The notes under the pieces: model-generated
The model's database searches: none
What the model was told of the DNA's origin: nothing
The model's input: only the letters and a program-made list of their open reading frames with translations
Shown here: positions 8,505 to 18,246 of the stretch, one piece after another
Position numbering within the stretch: position 1 is the stretch's first letter
How the letters are laid out: each line of letters starts with the position of its first letter
Assembly: GCA_005402585.1 (NCBI GenBank)
Contig: BIFP01000048.1
Span: 186,001 to 250,000 of the forward strand
Origin: Micromonosporaceae bacterium KJ-029
GTDB taxonomy: Bacteria > Actinomycetota > Actinomycetes > Mycobacteriales > Micromonosporaceae
Length of the DNA: 64,000 nucleotides
Direction of reading: 5' to 3'
Position numbers and translations under genes: made by a program

Positions 8505-11500
8505 AAGACACCTTCCTCGAAGTCACCGGGTTCCACCGCGCCGCGGTGGGCGTCGAAGACGTCTGCCAGTTGCGCCACGGTCGGCGCCAGGAACAGTTGC
8601 CGCAGCGACAGCTCCACCCCGTGACGCTGCCGCAGCGTCTCCACCAGCCGGGTGGCCAGCAGACTGTCTCCGCCCAGGGCGAAGAAGCTCTGCTGCCGGC
8701 CGATCCGGTCGCAGCCGAGTACCTCGGCCCAGATCTCGGCGATGAGCTTCTCGTTGTCCCCCCGGGGGCTCTCGTCGGGCCCGTCGTCGGGGTCGGCGGC
8801 CACCTGCGCGGTCAACGCCCGGCGATCCACCTTGCCGTTGGCGGTCAGCGGCAGGGCCGGCACGGCGGCCACCCGTTCCGGGACCATGTAGCTGGGCAGC
8901 CGTTCGGCCAGGAAACCGACAAGCGCCGCGCCGTCGACCGGCTCGCCGGCGGCGACGACGACCAGCGCCAGGCGGCGGTGGGTACCCTCGCCGACGGTGA
9001 GCGTGACGGCCCGGGCCACGCCCGGGTGCGCCTCGGCCGCCGCCTCGATCTCCCCCAGCTCGATCCGGTGCCCCCGGATCTTCACCTGGAAGTCGACCCG
9101 GCCGAGGAACTCCAGTGTGCCGTCGGGCCAGTAGCGGCCGAGGTCGCCGGTGCGGTACCAGCGCTGCCCGTCGACGGTGACGAACTGCCGGGCGGTGGTC
9201 TCCGCGTCACCCCGGTAGCCGCTGGCCACCCCGGCGCCGCCGATCCACAGCTCGCCGGGCACCCAGTCGGGGCAGTCCCGGCCGCGCGGGTCGACCACCC
9301 GGTAGCGCTGGTTGCGCAGCGGCCGGCCGTACGGCACCGACCGCCAGTCGCCGGGCACCTGGTCCACCTCGCAGGCGTTGGACCAGATGGCGGCCTCGGT
9401 GGCGCCGCCCAGCGCGACGAACCGAGCCTGCGGGCACCGGTCACGCAGCCGGCCGGGCAGGTCGAGCCCGACCCAGTCGCCGGAGAGCAGGGCCAGCCGC
9501 AGCCCGGCGGGCAGCCCGTCGGCGTCGGCCGCGACCAGCAGCATGTCCAGCAGGGCCGGTACCGAGTTCCACACGGTGACGCCGGTGCGGCGGGCCTGCG
9601 CCGCCCAGCTGCGCGCCTCCCGCCGGTCCTCGTCGGCGACGCAGACCACCGCGCCACCGGCGGAGAGCAGCCCGAAGATGTCGTAGACCGACAGGTCGAA
9701 GTCGAGCGCCGAGATGGCGAGGACCCGGTCGGCGGGGCCGATGCCGTAGCGGGTGTTGATGTCGTCGACGGTGTTCATCGCCGCCCGGTGGGTGATCTCC
9801 ACGCCCTTCGGCTCGCCGGTCGAGCCCGAGGTGAAAATGATGTACGCCAGCTGGCCCGGATCGACCTCGACCGGCGCGGGCAGCGGGGTGGCGCGGGTGT
9901 CCGGCGCGACGACCGGGTGCCCGGTGGGCAGACCGGGGTGGGCGACGACGGCCCGCGCCCCGGCCCGCGCGTAGATGCGGTCGCGCCGCTCGGCCGGCTG
10001 GTCGACGCCGACCGGGACGTAGTGGCCGCCCGCGGCGAGCACGCCGAGCACGGCGGCGACCTGGTCCACGCCGCGCGGCAGGGTCACTGCGACCGGGTCG
10101 CCGGTGACGACGCCGTGCTGGCGCAACGCGCCGGCGATGCGCAGTGCCCGGGTGGCCAGGTCGCCGTAGCCGACCGTCACGCCGTCGGCGGTGATCACGG
10201 CCGGGGCGTCCGGGGTGGCGGCGGCGTGGGCGAAGAAGCCGGTGTGCAGCAGTGCGGAGGGCAGCGGGCCGGCGGTGTCGTTGACCGCGCCGCGGACCTG
10301 CCGCTGCGGCGCCGGCAGCGGCGGCGGCGGGGCGCTGTCCCAGTCCGCCGTGGTCAGCCAGAGCAGCAGCTCGCGGTACGCGTCGAACATCGCGTCGAGC
10401 AGCCCGGTGGGGAAGAGTTCCTCGACCGAGTCCCAGTTGTAGACCAGTCCGCCGTCCCGCTCCATCACCTGGTTGTCCAGCCACACCTGCGGGGTCTGCG
10501 AGATGCCCCAGACCAGGTCGCCGAAGGGGAAGGACATGTCGCTCATGCCGCCGGCGACGCCGAGGGCGCTGGTGAACACGACCGGCATGCTCACCGCGCC
10601 GCCCTGCTGGCGGCGGGCGAGTTCGCGCAGCACCCACAGCGCGGACACCGAGTCGTGGGCCATGCCCTCCCAGACCTGCTCCTGCGTCCGCCGGACCACC
10701 TCCAGCCAGCTGTCACCCGTCCCGGCCCGGTACGCGACCAGCAGCAACGAGGTGAAGTCGCCGAGGATGTGGTTGATGTCGGGATGTACGTCGCGCCGGT
10801 TGAACAGGGTGAAGTTGAGGGTCAGCTCGGTACGTCCGCTCCACCCCGACAGCACCTCGGCGAAGGCGGCGGCGAGAACGCTGGCCGGCGTCACCCCGTG
10901 CTGGCGGGCCCGCTCGGTCAGGCGTCGCCACTGTTCGGGGTCGAGCCGGTCCTCCCGGCGGTGGAAACGCGGGGCGACCACGGTGGCCGGGTCCACGGCC
11001 AGCGGCAGCGGCGGCGCGGGCGGCAGGGTGTCCAGGCGGTCCTGCCAGTACCGCTGGTCCTCGGCCACTGCCTCCGGGTCCGCCGGAGCGGCGAGAAGGT
11101 AGTCGCGGAAGGTCACCCCGACCGGGCGCAGTGCCGCCGCCGGGTCGCGGTAGAGGGTGGTCAGCTCGTCGAAGAAGATCACGATGCTGAGTGCGTCGAG
11201 CACGATGTAGTCGAAGCTGAAGCCGATGCGGACCCGGCCGTCGCCGTACCGGACGGCGGCGATCTCCAGCAGCGGCCACCGGCCCGGGTCGGGGACCCGG
11301 TGGGCCATCCGCTCGCGCAGGTCCCGCAACGCCTCGTCGCCGCCCTCGCGCACGGCGACCCGGAACCGGTCCACCTCGGCCAGTACCCGCTGGTCGCCGT
11401 TGTCGTCGAAGACCGCGCGGAGCATGTCGTGCCGGGCGACGAGCTGGTTGACCGCGTCCTCCAGCCGGGCCAGGTCTACGTCCGCGCCGTCGAACTCCCA

Positions 11501-14500
11501 GTACCAGTGCGAGCCGACGCCGCCGAGCGCGAAGTCGCTGCTGCGCCCCAGCCAGTACGCGCGCTGCACGTCGGTGGGGGGGAACGGCTCGTGCCGGTGC
11601 GCCGGGTCCGGACGCAGTGCCGGGGGCGCGGGCCGGTCCGCTCCGGCGCGGCGCAGGGTGGCGGCGAAGTCGGCCAGCACCGGGGTGGCGAACAGCTGCC
11701 GCAGGTTCGCCCCGTCCAGTCCGGCCGCGGCGAGCAGCGCCATCGACCGGGTGGCGACCAGGCTGTCCCCACCGGCGGCGAAGAAGCTCTGCCGCCGGCC
11801 CACCGCCGCGACGCCGAGCAGGTCGGCCCAGATCCGGGCCACCTCGCGTTCGATGTCGCCGACCGGGGCTTCGAGTTCCGCCGACCCGGGTCGGGCCGCC
11901 TCGACGAGCCGGGCCACCGCCCGCCGGTCGATCTTCGCGTTGGCCGACAGCGGCAGGTGGTCGATGCGTACCAGTCGTTCGGGCACCATGTACCCGGGCA
12001 GCAGCCCGGCCAGCCAGTCGCGCAGCGCGGCCGGGTCCACGTCGTCGGCGGCGGTGACGACGGCGGCCAGTTGTCGGGGCGTACCGAGGGCAACGGCGAC
12101 TGCCCGGCCGACCGCCGGGTGCCGCTCCAGGGCGGTCTCGATCTCGCCCAGCTCGATCCGGTGCCCCCGGATCTTGACCTGGGCGTCGGCCCGACCGAGG
12201 AACTCGACGACGCCGTCCGGGTGGTAGCGGGCCAGGTCGCCGGTGCGGTACCAGCGCACCCCGTCGATCTCGCGGAACTGCGCGGCGGTGCGCTCGGGAT
12301 CGCCACGGTAGCCGTCGGCCACCGAGCGTCCGCCGATCCACAGTTCACCGGTTACCCAGTCGGGCCGGTCCCGACCGGCGGGGTCGACCACCCGCATCAG
12401 CTGGTTGGCCAGCGGCACGCCGTACGGCACCGACCGCCACGCGGTGGGCACCGGCACCGGCACCACCTGCACGGTGGAGTGGATCGCGGTCTCCGTGGTG
12501 CCGCCGAGCGCCACCAGCGTCGCGCCCGGGGCCTGCGCGGCCAGCCGGCCGGCCAGGTCGAGCCCGACCCAGTCACCGCCGAGCAGGGCCAGCCGCAGCG
12601 GCAGGTCCGCGTCGTCCGGGGCGGTCAACAGCATGTCGAGCAGCGCCGGCACGGACTGCCACACGGTCACCTGGTGGCGGCGTACCAGTTCCCGCCACCG
12701 CTGGGCGTCGCGCCGCTCGTCCTCGGCGACGCAGACCACCGATCCACCGGCGCCGAGCAGACCGAACATGTCGTACACCGACAGGTCGAAGTCGAGGGCC
12801 GAGACCGCCAGCACCCGGTCGGCGGCGCCGACCCGGAACCGCCGGTTGATGTCGTCGATGGTGTTGACGGCGGCCCGGTGCGGCACCTGCACCCCCTTCG
12901 GCTCGCCGGTGGAGCCGGAGGTGAACAGCAGGTAGGCCGGGTCGTCGTCGCTGCCGGCGATCGGGCCGGCCGGCGAAAACGACCGGTCGGCGACGTCGAC
13001 CACGCACAGCTGCGGGGGCAGGTCGGGCAGCGGGCCGCCCGCCACCACGTGCCGTACCCCGGCCGCGGCGTGGATCCGGGCCCGCCGGGCCGCCGGCTGG
13101 TCGACGCCGACCGGCACGTACACGCCCCCGGCGCGCAGCACCGCCAGCACGGCGACGACCTGCTGCGGACCCTTCTCGACGGTGACGGCCACCGCGTCGC
13201 CCCGGCGTACCCCGTGCGCTACCAGGGCGCCGGCGACCCGGTCAGCCTGGTCGGCGAGCTCGCCGTAGCTGAGCCGCCCGTCGCCGCCCCAGAGCAGCGC
13301 CGGACGGTCCGGCTCGGTGCGGGCGTGGGCGAAGAAGTCCTCGTGCAGTCGGCGGCGGTGCACCGTGCGGGCGGTGTCGTTGGCCGCCGTCCGGATCTGC
13401 CGGGTCCGCTGCGGCAGCAGCTCCGGCAGAGTGCCGGCCCAGTCCGCCCCGTCGTCCAGCAGCCAGTCCAGGATCTTCAGGTACGCCTCGAACATCTGCC
13501 CGATCAGGCCCGGCGGGAAGAGTTCCTCGACGCAGTCCCAGTTCACGAACAGCCCGCGTTCGCGCTCGGTGACCTGCACGTCCAGCCACACCTGCGGGGT
13601 CTGCGACATGGTCCAGCCGGGCGCCCCGAAGCTGTCGCGCACCGAGGCGTCGAACAGCTCGCCCAGGCTGAGCGCGCTGGTGAAGACCACCGGGGCGCCG
13701 ACGGGGGTGCCGCCGCGGTGACGGGTCAGGTCGCGCAGCACGTCCACTCCGGTGTAGCCGGGGTGGGCGGCGTCGGCGCGCATCCGGTCCTGCACCGCGC
13801 GGGCGAAGGCGACGAAGTCGCCGCCGGCGCCGGTGTCGACCTCCAGCAGCAGCAGGTTGGTGAAGTCGCCGACCAGGTGCGCGACGTCGGGGTGGACCGG
13901 CTGGCGGTCGTAGAGCGGCAGGTTGAGCAGGAAGCGCGGGGCGGCGCTCCAGCGCCCGAGCACGTGGCCGAAGGCGGCGAGGAACAGCACCGGCAGGGTC
14001 AGCCCGTACGACCGGGCCCGCCGGCCCAGCCGCTCGGCCTGCTCGGGCGAGACCCAGTGGTGGTGCCGGACGACACGCTGGCCGCTGACCTGCTGCGGGT
14101 CGACGGCCAGCGGCAGCTCCGGCGGGCCGGGCAGCTCGGGCAGCCGGGCCTGCCAGTGCGCCCGGTCGGCGTCCCGCTCACCGCCACGGCGCTCACCGAG
14201 GGTGGCGAGGTAGCTCGGGTAGTCCAGCCCGATCGGGGGCAGCTCGGCGTCCGGGTCGTGGTAGAGGCGGGCCAGGTCCGACATCAGGATGCGGAAGCTG
14301 TGCGCGTCGGCCACCAGCATCTCGATGTGCACGTGGCAGCGGGTGCCGCCGCCGGGCAGCAGCGACAGTTGCACGTCGAAGACCTCGCCGCGAGCCACGT
14401 CCAGCCGCCGGTGCGACAGCTGGTCGCGCAGGTCGAGCAGGGTCCGTTCGGCGGTGTCCGGGTCCGCCGCGCGCAGGTCGTGCACGGTGAGGCCGGGCCA

Positions 14501-15025
14501 GGGGCTGACGGCGAGGACGAGCTGCCGGCCGTCGTCGTCGAACCGGGCGCGCAGCATGCCGTGCCGGCGCAGCAGGGCCCGGACCGCGGCCTCCAGGCGG
14601 GCCGGGTCCACGTCGGCGCCGTCGAACTCGTTGTAGAAGTGCGCGCCGACCCCGCCGAGGGCCTGGCCGTCGCCCCGCCCCACCCAGTACGCGTGCTGCA
14701 TCGGGGCCAGTTCGAACGGCTCGGCACCGTCCACCACCGCCAGCGGCGGCTCGTCCGGCACCATCGCGCTGTCGACCACCCGGTCGGCGACCATCTGCCA
14801 CCAGTCGTCGAGGGTGCGGCCCTCGACGAGTTCCGCGAAGCTCACCGACACTCCGCGCTGGTGCCAGCGGCCGACCAGCCGCATCACGCCGATCGAGTCG
14901 AGGCCGAGCTGAAGCAGGTCGGCGTCGTCCGCGACCGTGCCGGGTGGTTCACCGAGGACCGCCGCGATGTCGTCCCGCATGCCGTCCCGGGTGAAGGGTC
15001 GTGTGTGTTCGGCCTCAACGCCCAA
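8501..15025 (-). CDS. NRPS A: ArCP-Cy-A-PCP-Cy-A(Cys)-PCP
   Basis: About 2174 residues. It opens with an aryl carrier protein (L-G-L-D-S-I-G, Ser near residue 44). Then come Cy1, A1, PCP1 (AGGDSL), Cy2, A2 and PCP2 (LGGDSL). A2 has the cysteine code D-L-Y-N-L-S-L-I-W. A1 reads D-L-Y-Q-L-G-L-I-H, so its substrate may differ. Cy2 has the intact D-x4-D-x2-S motif; Cy1 has Glu for the first Asp. The C-terminus ends in an acidic tail (D-F-E-E-G-V-L), the kind of short motif TubC docking domains bind. The TTG at 15025 is preferred (GGGGAG about 7 nt upstream). An ATG at 14980 just before the ArCP is the alternative, and a longer form to 15097 is less likely. The layout resembles HMWP2, with one extra A domain. 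Confidence 0.92.
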   Translation of the reverse strand: MGVEAEHTRPFTRDGMRDDIAAVLGEPPGTVADDADLLQLGLDSIGVMRLVGRWHQRGVSVSFAELVEGRTLDDWWQMVADRVVDSAMVPDEPPLAVVDGAEPFELAPMQHAYWVGRGDGQALGGVGAHFYNEFDGADVDPARLEAAVRALLRRHGMLRARFDDDGRQLVLAVSPWPGLTVHDLRAADPDTAERTLLDLRDQLSHRRLDVARGEVFDVQLSLLPGGGTRCHVHIEMLVADAHSFRILMSDLARLYHDPDAELPPIGLDYPSYLATLGERRGGERDADRAHWQARLPELPGPPELPLAVDPQQVSGQRVVRHHHWVSPEQAERLGRRARSYGLTLPVLFLAAFGHVLGRWSAAPRFLLNLPLYDRQPVHPDVAHLVGDFTNLLLLEVDTGAGGDFVAFARAVQDRMRADAAHPGYTGVDVLRDLTRHRGGTPVGAPVVFTSALSLGELFDASVRDSFGAPGWTMSQTPQVWLDVQVTERERGLFVNWDCVEELFPPGLIGQMFEAYLKILDWLLDDGADWAGTLPELLPQRTRQIRTAANDTARTVHRRRLHEDFFAHARTEPDRPALLWGGDGRLSYGELADQADRVAGALVAHGVRRGDAVAVTVEKGPQQVVAVLAVLRAGGVYVPVGVDQPAARRARIHAAAGVRHVVAGGPLPDLPPQLCVVDVADRSFSPAGPIAGSDDDPAYLLFTSGSTGEPKGVQVPHRAAVNTIDDINRRFRVGAADRVLAVSALDFDLSVYDMFGLLGAGGSVVCVAEDERRDAQRWRELVRRHQVTVWQSVPALLDMLLTAPDDADLPLRLALLGGDWVGLDLAGRLAAQAPGATLVALGGTTETAIHSTVQVVPVPVPTAWRSVPYGVPLANQLMRVVDPAGRDRPDWVTGELWIGGRSVADGYRGDPERTAAQFREIDGVRWYRTGDLARYHPDGVVEFLGRADAQVKIRGHRIELGEIETALERHPAVGRAVAVALGTPRQLAAVVTAADDVDPAALRDWLAGLLPGYMVPERLVRIDHLPLSANAKIDRRAVARLVEAARPGSAELEAPVGDIEREVARIWADLLGVAAVGRRQSFFAAGGDSLVATRSMALLAAAGLDGANLRQLFATPVLADFAATLRRAGADRPAPPALRPDPAHRHEPFPPTDVQRAYWLGRSSDFALGGVGSHWYWEFDGADVDLARLEDAVNQLVARHDMLRAVFDDNGDQRVLAEVDRFRVAVREGGDEALRDLRERMAHRVPDPGRWPLLEIAAVRYGDGRVRIGFSFDYIVLDALSIVIFFDELTTLYRDPAAALRPVGVTFRDYLLAAPADPEAVAEDQRYWQDRLDTLPPAPPLPLAVDPATVVAPRFHRREDRLDPEQWRRLTERARQHGVTPASVLAAAFAEVLSGWSGRTELTLNFTLFNRRDVHPDINHILGDFTSLLLVAYRAGTGDSWLEVVRRTQEQVWEGMAHDSVSALWVLRELARRQQGGAVSMPVVFTSALGVAGGMSDMSFPFGDLVWGISQTPQVWLDNQVMERDGGLVYNWDSVEELFPTGLLDAMFDAYRELLLWLTTADWDSAPPPPLPAPQRQVRGAVNDTAGPLPSALLHTGFFAHAAATPDAPAVITADGVTVGYGDLATRALRIAGALRQHGVVTGDPVAVTLPRGVDQVAAVLGVLAAGGHYVPVGVDQPAERRDRIYARAGARAVVAHPGLPTGHPVVAPDTRATPLPAPVEVDPGQLAYIIFTSGSTGEPKGVEITHRAAMNTVDDINTRYGIGPADRVLAISALDFDLSVYDIFGLLSAGGAVVCVADEDRREARSWAAQARRTGVTVWNSVPALLDMLLVAADADGLPAGLRLALLSGDWVGLDLPGRLRDRCPQARFVALGGATEAAIWSNACEVDQVPGDWRSVPYGRPLRNQRYRVVDPRGRDCPDWVPGELWIGGAGVASGYRGDAETTARQFVTVDGQRWYRTGDLGRYWPDGTLEFLGRVDFQVKIRGHRIELGEIEAAAEAHPGVARAVTLTVGEGTHRRLALVVVAAGEPVDGAALVGFLAERLPSYMVPERVAAVPALPLTANGKVDRRALTAQVAADPDDGPDESPRGDNEKLIAEIWAEVLGCDRIGRQQSFFALGGDSLLATRLVETLRQRHGVELSLRQLFLAPTVAQLADVFDAHRGAVEPGDFEEGVL

Positions 15026-15116
15026 TCTGGGTCTCCCCTGTCCGACGGAGCTCTCGCGTCGTTCCCACACGAGTCTGTGCCGACGCCAAGGTAACAAGCG
15101 AGCCCGGGTACGTACA

Positions 15117-15134
15117 GTAGAAAGAACAATCTAC
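15117..15134. promoter_or_regulatory. Inverted repeat in the divergent NRPS/PPTase promoter region
   Basis: GTAGA and TCTAC arms, 8 nt apart, lie in the only AT-rich patch between the divergent NRPS A and phosphopantetheinyl transferase genes. This is the right place and size for an operator or a promoter overlapping an operator. It does not match the Zur or DtxR/IdeR consensus sequences I know. A motif with the core ACACACGAC follows at about 15150. Confidence 0.4.
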
Positions 15135-15206
15135 TTACAATAAGCTCCACACACGACGCGACGGTCGGTCGGGCCCAGGGCGACCGGCGGAGAGGTGAGA
15201 TCCGCG

Positions 15207-15938
15207 ATGGCGACCGGCCTACCCGCCGAGGGCACCTGCCAGGTCTGGTGGACCCCGGCCGCGCGGCCGGACGACCCCGCCCTGCTCGCGCTGCTCGGCG
15301 CCGGCGAACGCCGCCGGCACGCGACGTTCGGCGACCCGCGCGGACGCGCGGCGTACCTCACCGCGCGGGCGGTGACCCGGCTGGTGCTCGCCGGCATGCT
15401 CGGCACCCCGGCGCCCGAGCTGGGCTTCGAGGCGGTCTGCCGGCAGTGCGGCGGGCCGCACGGCAAGCCGGTGCTGCGCTCGCCACCGGCACCGGTCGAG
15501 TTCTCCGTCTCGCACTCCGGGCGGTGGTGCGTGGTGGCGTTCGCCGCGCGCACCGAGATCGGCGTCGACGTCGAGCGGATCGCGCTGCGCGGCGACACGC
15601 TCCCGCTGCGCGCCCTGGCCCCGGCCGAACGCGCGACGGCCACCGGCCCCGGCGTCCGGGATCGGACGGCCGCCTTCATCCGGTACTGGACCAGGAAGGA
15701 GGCGCTGCTCAAGGCGACCGGCGACGGGCTGAGCGTCGACCCGGCGACGATCACCGTGACCGGGCCGGACCAGCCGGCCGCCCTGCTGCGCTGGGACAAC
15801 ACGTCCACCCCGGCCGACACACCACACCTCACCGACCTGGTGGCACCCACCGGGTACGCCGCCGCACTCGCCGGTCTCGGCCGACCCCTCGTCGTGTCCT
15901 ACCACGACGGCGGAGCACTTCTCAGGAAAGGGATCTGA
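15207..15938 (+). CDS. Sfp-type 4'-phosphopantetheinyl transferase
   Basis: A 243-residue enzyme that moves the phosphopantetheine arm of CoA onto the serine of carrier proteins. The family's Mg/CoA-binding signatures are visible: I-G-V-D-V-E-R near residue 117 and W-T-R-K-E-A-L-L-K-A about 45 residues later. It is divergent from NRPS A and its stop overlaps the exporter start (TGATG). The ATG at 15207 has a purine-rich GGTGAG upstream; an in-frame GTG at 15195 is possible. It most likely activates the ArCP and PCPs of the two NRPSs and perhaps the stand-alone ACP at 29.4 kb. Confidence 0.93.
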   Translation: MATGLPAEGTCQVWWTPAARPDDPALLALLGAGERRRHATFGDPRGRAAYLTARAVTRLVLAGMLGTPAPELGFEAVCRQCGGPHGKPVLRSPPAPVEFSVSHSGRWCVVAFAARTEIGVDVERIALRGDTLPLRALAPAERATATGPGVRDRTAAFIRYWTRKEALLKATGDGLSVDPATITVTGPDQPAALLRWDNTSTPADTPHLTDLVAPTGYAAALAGLGRPLVVSYHDGGALLRKGI

Positions 15939-17644
15939 TGTCAGACGACACCCGCACGTCGTCCGGTAGCGACACCACCACGGTGGAGGCGCCCGCGCCC
16001 GCCCAGGCGCCACCCGACGAGTTCGTTCCCCCGATCACCGGCCGCAAGCGCACCCTCGCCCTCGTCGTGGTGCTCACCGGGTTCGTACTGGACCTGCTCG
16101 ACATCACCATCGTCAACGTGGCGCTGCCGTCGATCCGCGACGGCATCAACGCCACCGCCTCCACCATGCAGTGGCTGGTGGCCGGGTACGCGCTCGCCTT
16201 CGCCTCGACCCTGATCATCTCCGGCCGGCTCGGCGACATCGTCGGCGTACGCCGGATGTTCCTGATCGGTGTCGCCGGCTTCACCCTCACCTCGCTGCTC
16301 GCCGGCGTCGCCCAGACGCCCGAGCAGCTGATCGTGCTGCGCTTTTTGCAGGGTGCGATGGGCGCGGTGATGGTGCCGCAGGTCTACACCCTCATCCAAC
16401 TGCTCTACGCGCCGAAGGAACGGGGCCGGGCGTTCGCCGCGATGAGCGCGGCGCTCGCCTTCGGCACGGTCGGCGGCCCACTGGTCGGCGCGCTGCTGAC
16501 CACCGCCAACGTGGCCGGCCTGGGCTGGCGGAGCATCTTCCTGGTCAATGTGCCGATCGGCATCGCGGCCTTCTTCGCCGCGCGGGCCCTGCTGCCCGAG
16601 TCGGCGCGCAACCGTCGGGAACGGCTCGACCTGGTCGGCGCGACGCTGATCACGGCGGCGGTGCTGCTGATCGTCTACCCGCTGGTCCAGGGCCGCGAGC
16701 AGGACTGGCCCGTCTGGACGTACGCCAGCATGGCCGCTGGCCTGGCCGTCTTCGCGGTGTTCGTGCTGCACCAGCGGGCCCGTACCGAGTCGCCGCTGGT
16801 GCCGATGTCACTGTTCCGGCACCGCTCGTTCAACGCCGGCCTGGTGGTGGTCTTCCTCTTCCAGGGCGCGGTGATGTCGTTCTTCCTTGTCATCACGATC
16901 TACCTGCAGATCGGTGTCGGCTACAGCATCCTGCGCGCCGGGCTGTCCGGGCTGCCCTGGGACATCGCCGTGCCGCTGCTCGGCTGGCTCTCCGCCCGGG
17001 CGATCACGCCGAAGCTGGGCCGGGCCGGCCTGCAGATCGGGTTGCTGCTGCTGATCGCCAGCATGTTCTGGTTCATGTGGGCCATCCACGACACCCCCCA
17101 GGTGTCCATCTGGCAGCTGCTCGCGCCGATGTTCGTCGGCGGCGCCGGCATGGGCATGACGTTCCCGCCGCTGATGGGCTACTCGCTGCACGACGTGCCG
17201 GGCGAGCAGGCCGGATCCGCCTCCGGCGTGGTCAACGCCAACTACCAGATCGGGGTGACCCTGGGCATCGCGGCCTGCGGCACGCTGTTCTTCAGCCTGC
17301 TGGCCGCCCAGGCGCCGGCCGCCACCGACGAGGTGGCGCCGCGGCTGCGCACCGACCTGGTCGCCGCAGGGGTCTCCGACGCCCAGGCCGGCCAGATCAG
17401 TGTGCGGTTCCGCGACTGCCTCACCACCCAGCTCAACGCGGCCGACCCGACGCTGGCGCCCGCCGGCTGCGACAGCACGAGCCTGGCCGCCGGCGGCGGG
17501 GGCACCACCGCCCAGGTCGTCGAGCAGCGGGCCGTCGAGACCAGCCAGGTCAGCTTCCAGCGGGCGATGGTCGGCACGCTCTGGTACAGCGTGATCAGCT
17601 TCGCCCTGGCCTTGCTGGGCAGCTTCCTGCTGCCTCGCCGCTGA
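15938..17644 (+). CDS. DHA2/EmrB-type MFS multidrug exporter
   Basis: A 568-residue, 14-TM-type major facilitator of the EmrB/QacA (DHA2) family. A soluble, acidic/proline-rich N-terminus of about 35 residues precedes TM1. The D-L-L-D-I-T-I-V-N-V-A-L-P motif in TM1 is typical of the family, and a G-R-L-G-D-x-x-G motif A loop follows TM2. A hydrophilic stretch of about 80 residues with two cysteines lies before the last TM segment and is probably extracytoplasmic. It is translationally coupled to the phosphopantetheinyl transferase. Proton-driven export of the metallophore or another cluster product is the likely role. Confidence 0.9.
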   Translation: MSDDTRTSSGSDTTTVEAPAPAQAPPDEFVPPITGRKRTLALVVVLTGFVLDLLDITIVNVALPSIRDGINATASTMQWLVAGYALAFASTLIISGRLGDIVGVRRMFLIGVAGFTLTSLLAGVAQTPEQLIVLRFLQGAMGAVMVPQVYTLIQLLYAPKERGRAFAAMSAALAFGTVGGPLVGALLTTANVAGLGWRSIFLVNVPIGIAAFFAARALLPESARNRRERLDLVGATLITAAVLLIVYPLVQGREQDWPVWTYASMAAGLAVFAVFVLHQRARTESPLVPMSLFRHRSFNAGLVVVFLFQGAVMSFFLVITIYLQIGVGYSILRAGLSGLPWDIAVPLLGWLSARAITPKLGRAGLQIGLLLLIASMFWFMWAIHDTPQVSIWQLLAPMFVGGAGMGMTFPPLMGYSLHDVPGEQAGSASGVVNANYQIGVTLGIAACGTLFFSLLAAQAPAATDEVAPRLRTDLVAAGVSDAQAGQISVRFRDCLTTQLNAADPTLAPAGCDSTSLAAGGGGTTAQVVEQRAVETSQVSFQRAMVGTLWYSVISFALALLGSFLLPRR

Positions 17645-17648
17645 CGCG

Positions 17649-17693
17649 CCGCGGCCCCGGCCCCGCCGCCTGGCGGTGGAACCGGGGCCGCGG
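17649..17693. terminator. Hairpin terminator between convergent genes
   Basis: Perfect 12-bp arms (CCGCGGCCCCGG and its complement) just after the exporter stop and before the 3' end of the convergent VOC gene; probably works in both directions. There is no long T tract, as is usual in actinomycetes. Confidence 0.75.
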
Positions 17694-17713
17694 TGGGCCG
17701 GCCGGCGGTGCGG

Positions 17714-18136
17714 TCAGCCGAGGGCGGTCCGGTAGGTCGCGAAGGTCCAGACGTGGCCCTGCGGGTCGCGGCAGGTGAACTCGTACGAGTCGTGCGGCTT
17801 GCTCTCGGGGGCGAGCAGGATCTCGGCGCCTCCGGCGACGGCCCGGTCGTGCAACTCGTCCACCTCGGTGTCGGTCTCTACGCGGACGAACGTGCCGGCG
17901 GAAGCAGCGCCGAGGGCCAGCGGCTCGCCGAGGCGCAGCATCTCGTTGGCGGGGTTGATCATGATCAGTCCGTGCTCACCGATGCGCAGCTCGGCGTGGT
18001 AGACGTTGCCGGCCCCGTCGTCGAAGACGGCCAGCGAGGTGAAGCCGAAGGTGTTCACCAGCCAGTCGATGGCCTTCGCCGGGTTCTCGTACGCGATGTA
18101 CGGGGCGACGGTGGGCGGGACGGAGGAATCGGCCAT
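17714..18136 (-). CDS. VOC-family (glyoxalase/bleomycin-resistance-like) protein
   Basis: A 140-residue protein with the two beta-alpha-beta-beta-beta modules of the vicinal oxygen chelate fold, close to the PhnB-like group (P-x-I-A-Y-E-N-P-x-x-A-I-D-W). Members bind a metal or sequester small molecules; the substrate is unknown. It is followed upstream on the same strand by a clearly related second VOC gene, so the pair looks like a tandem duplication. A self-resistance or sequestration role for a cluster product is possible but not shown. Confidence 0.85.
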   Translation of the reverse strand: MADSSVPPTVAPYIAYENPAKAIDWLVNTFGFTSLAVFDDGAGNVYHAELRIGEHGLIMINPANEMLRLGEPLALGAASAGTFVRVETDTEVDELHDRAVAGGAEILLAPESKPHDSYEFTCRDPQGHVWTFATYRTALG

Positions 18137-18246
18137 GGGTCACTCCTCGGAGTCGATGCTGCGGATGGATTCAGGACGAACAATCACTCTATGTGCTCTT
18201 CGGGTACGGCCAGGCAGGAAGAAACGAACGATCTGTCGGCCGGTCG

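Noticed and set aside
15117-15134. Zur or IdeR box in the NRPS promoter
   Set aside because: The repeat GTAGA-8-TCTAC shares no core with TGAAAATGATTTTCA or TTAGGTTAGGCTAACCTAA.
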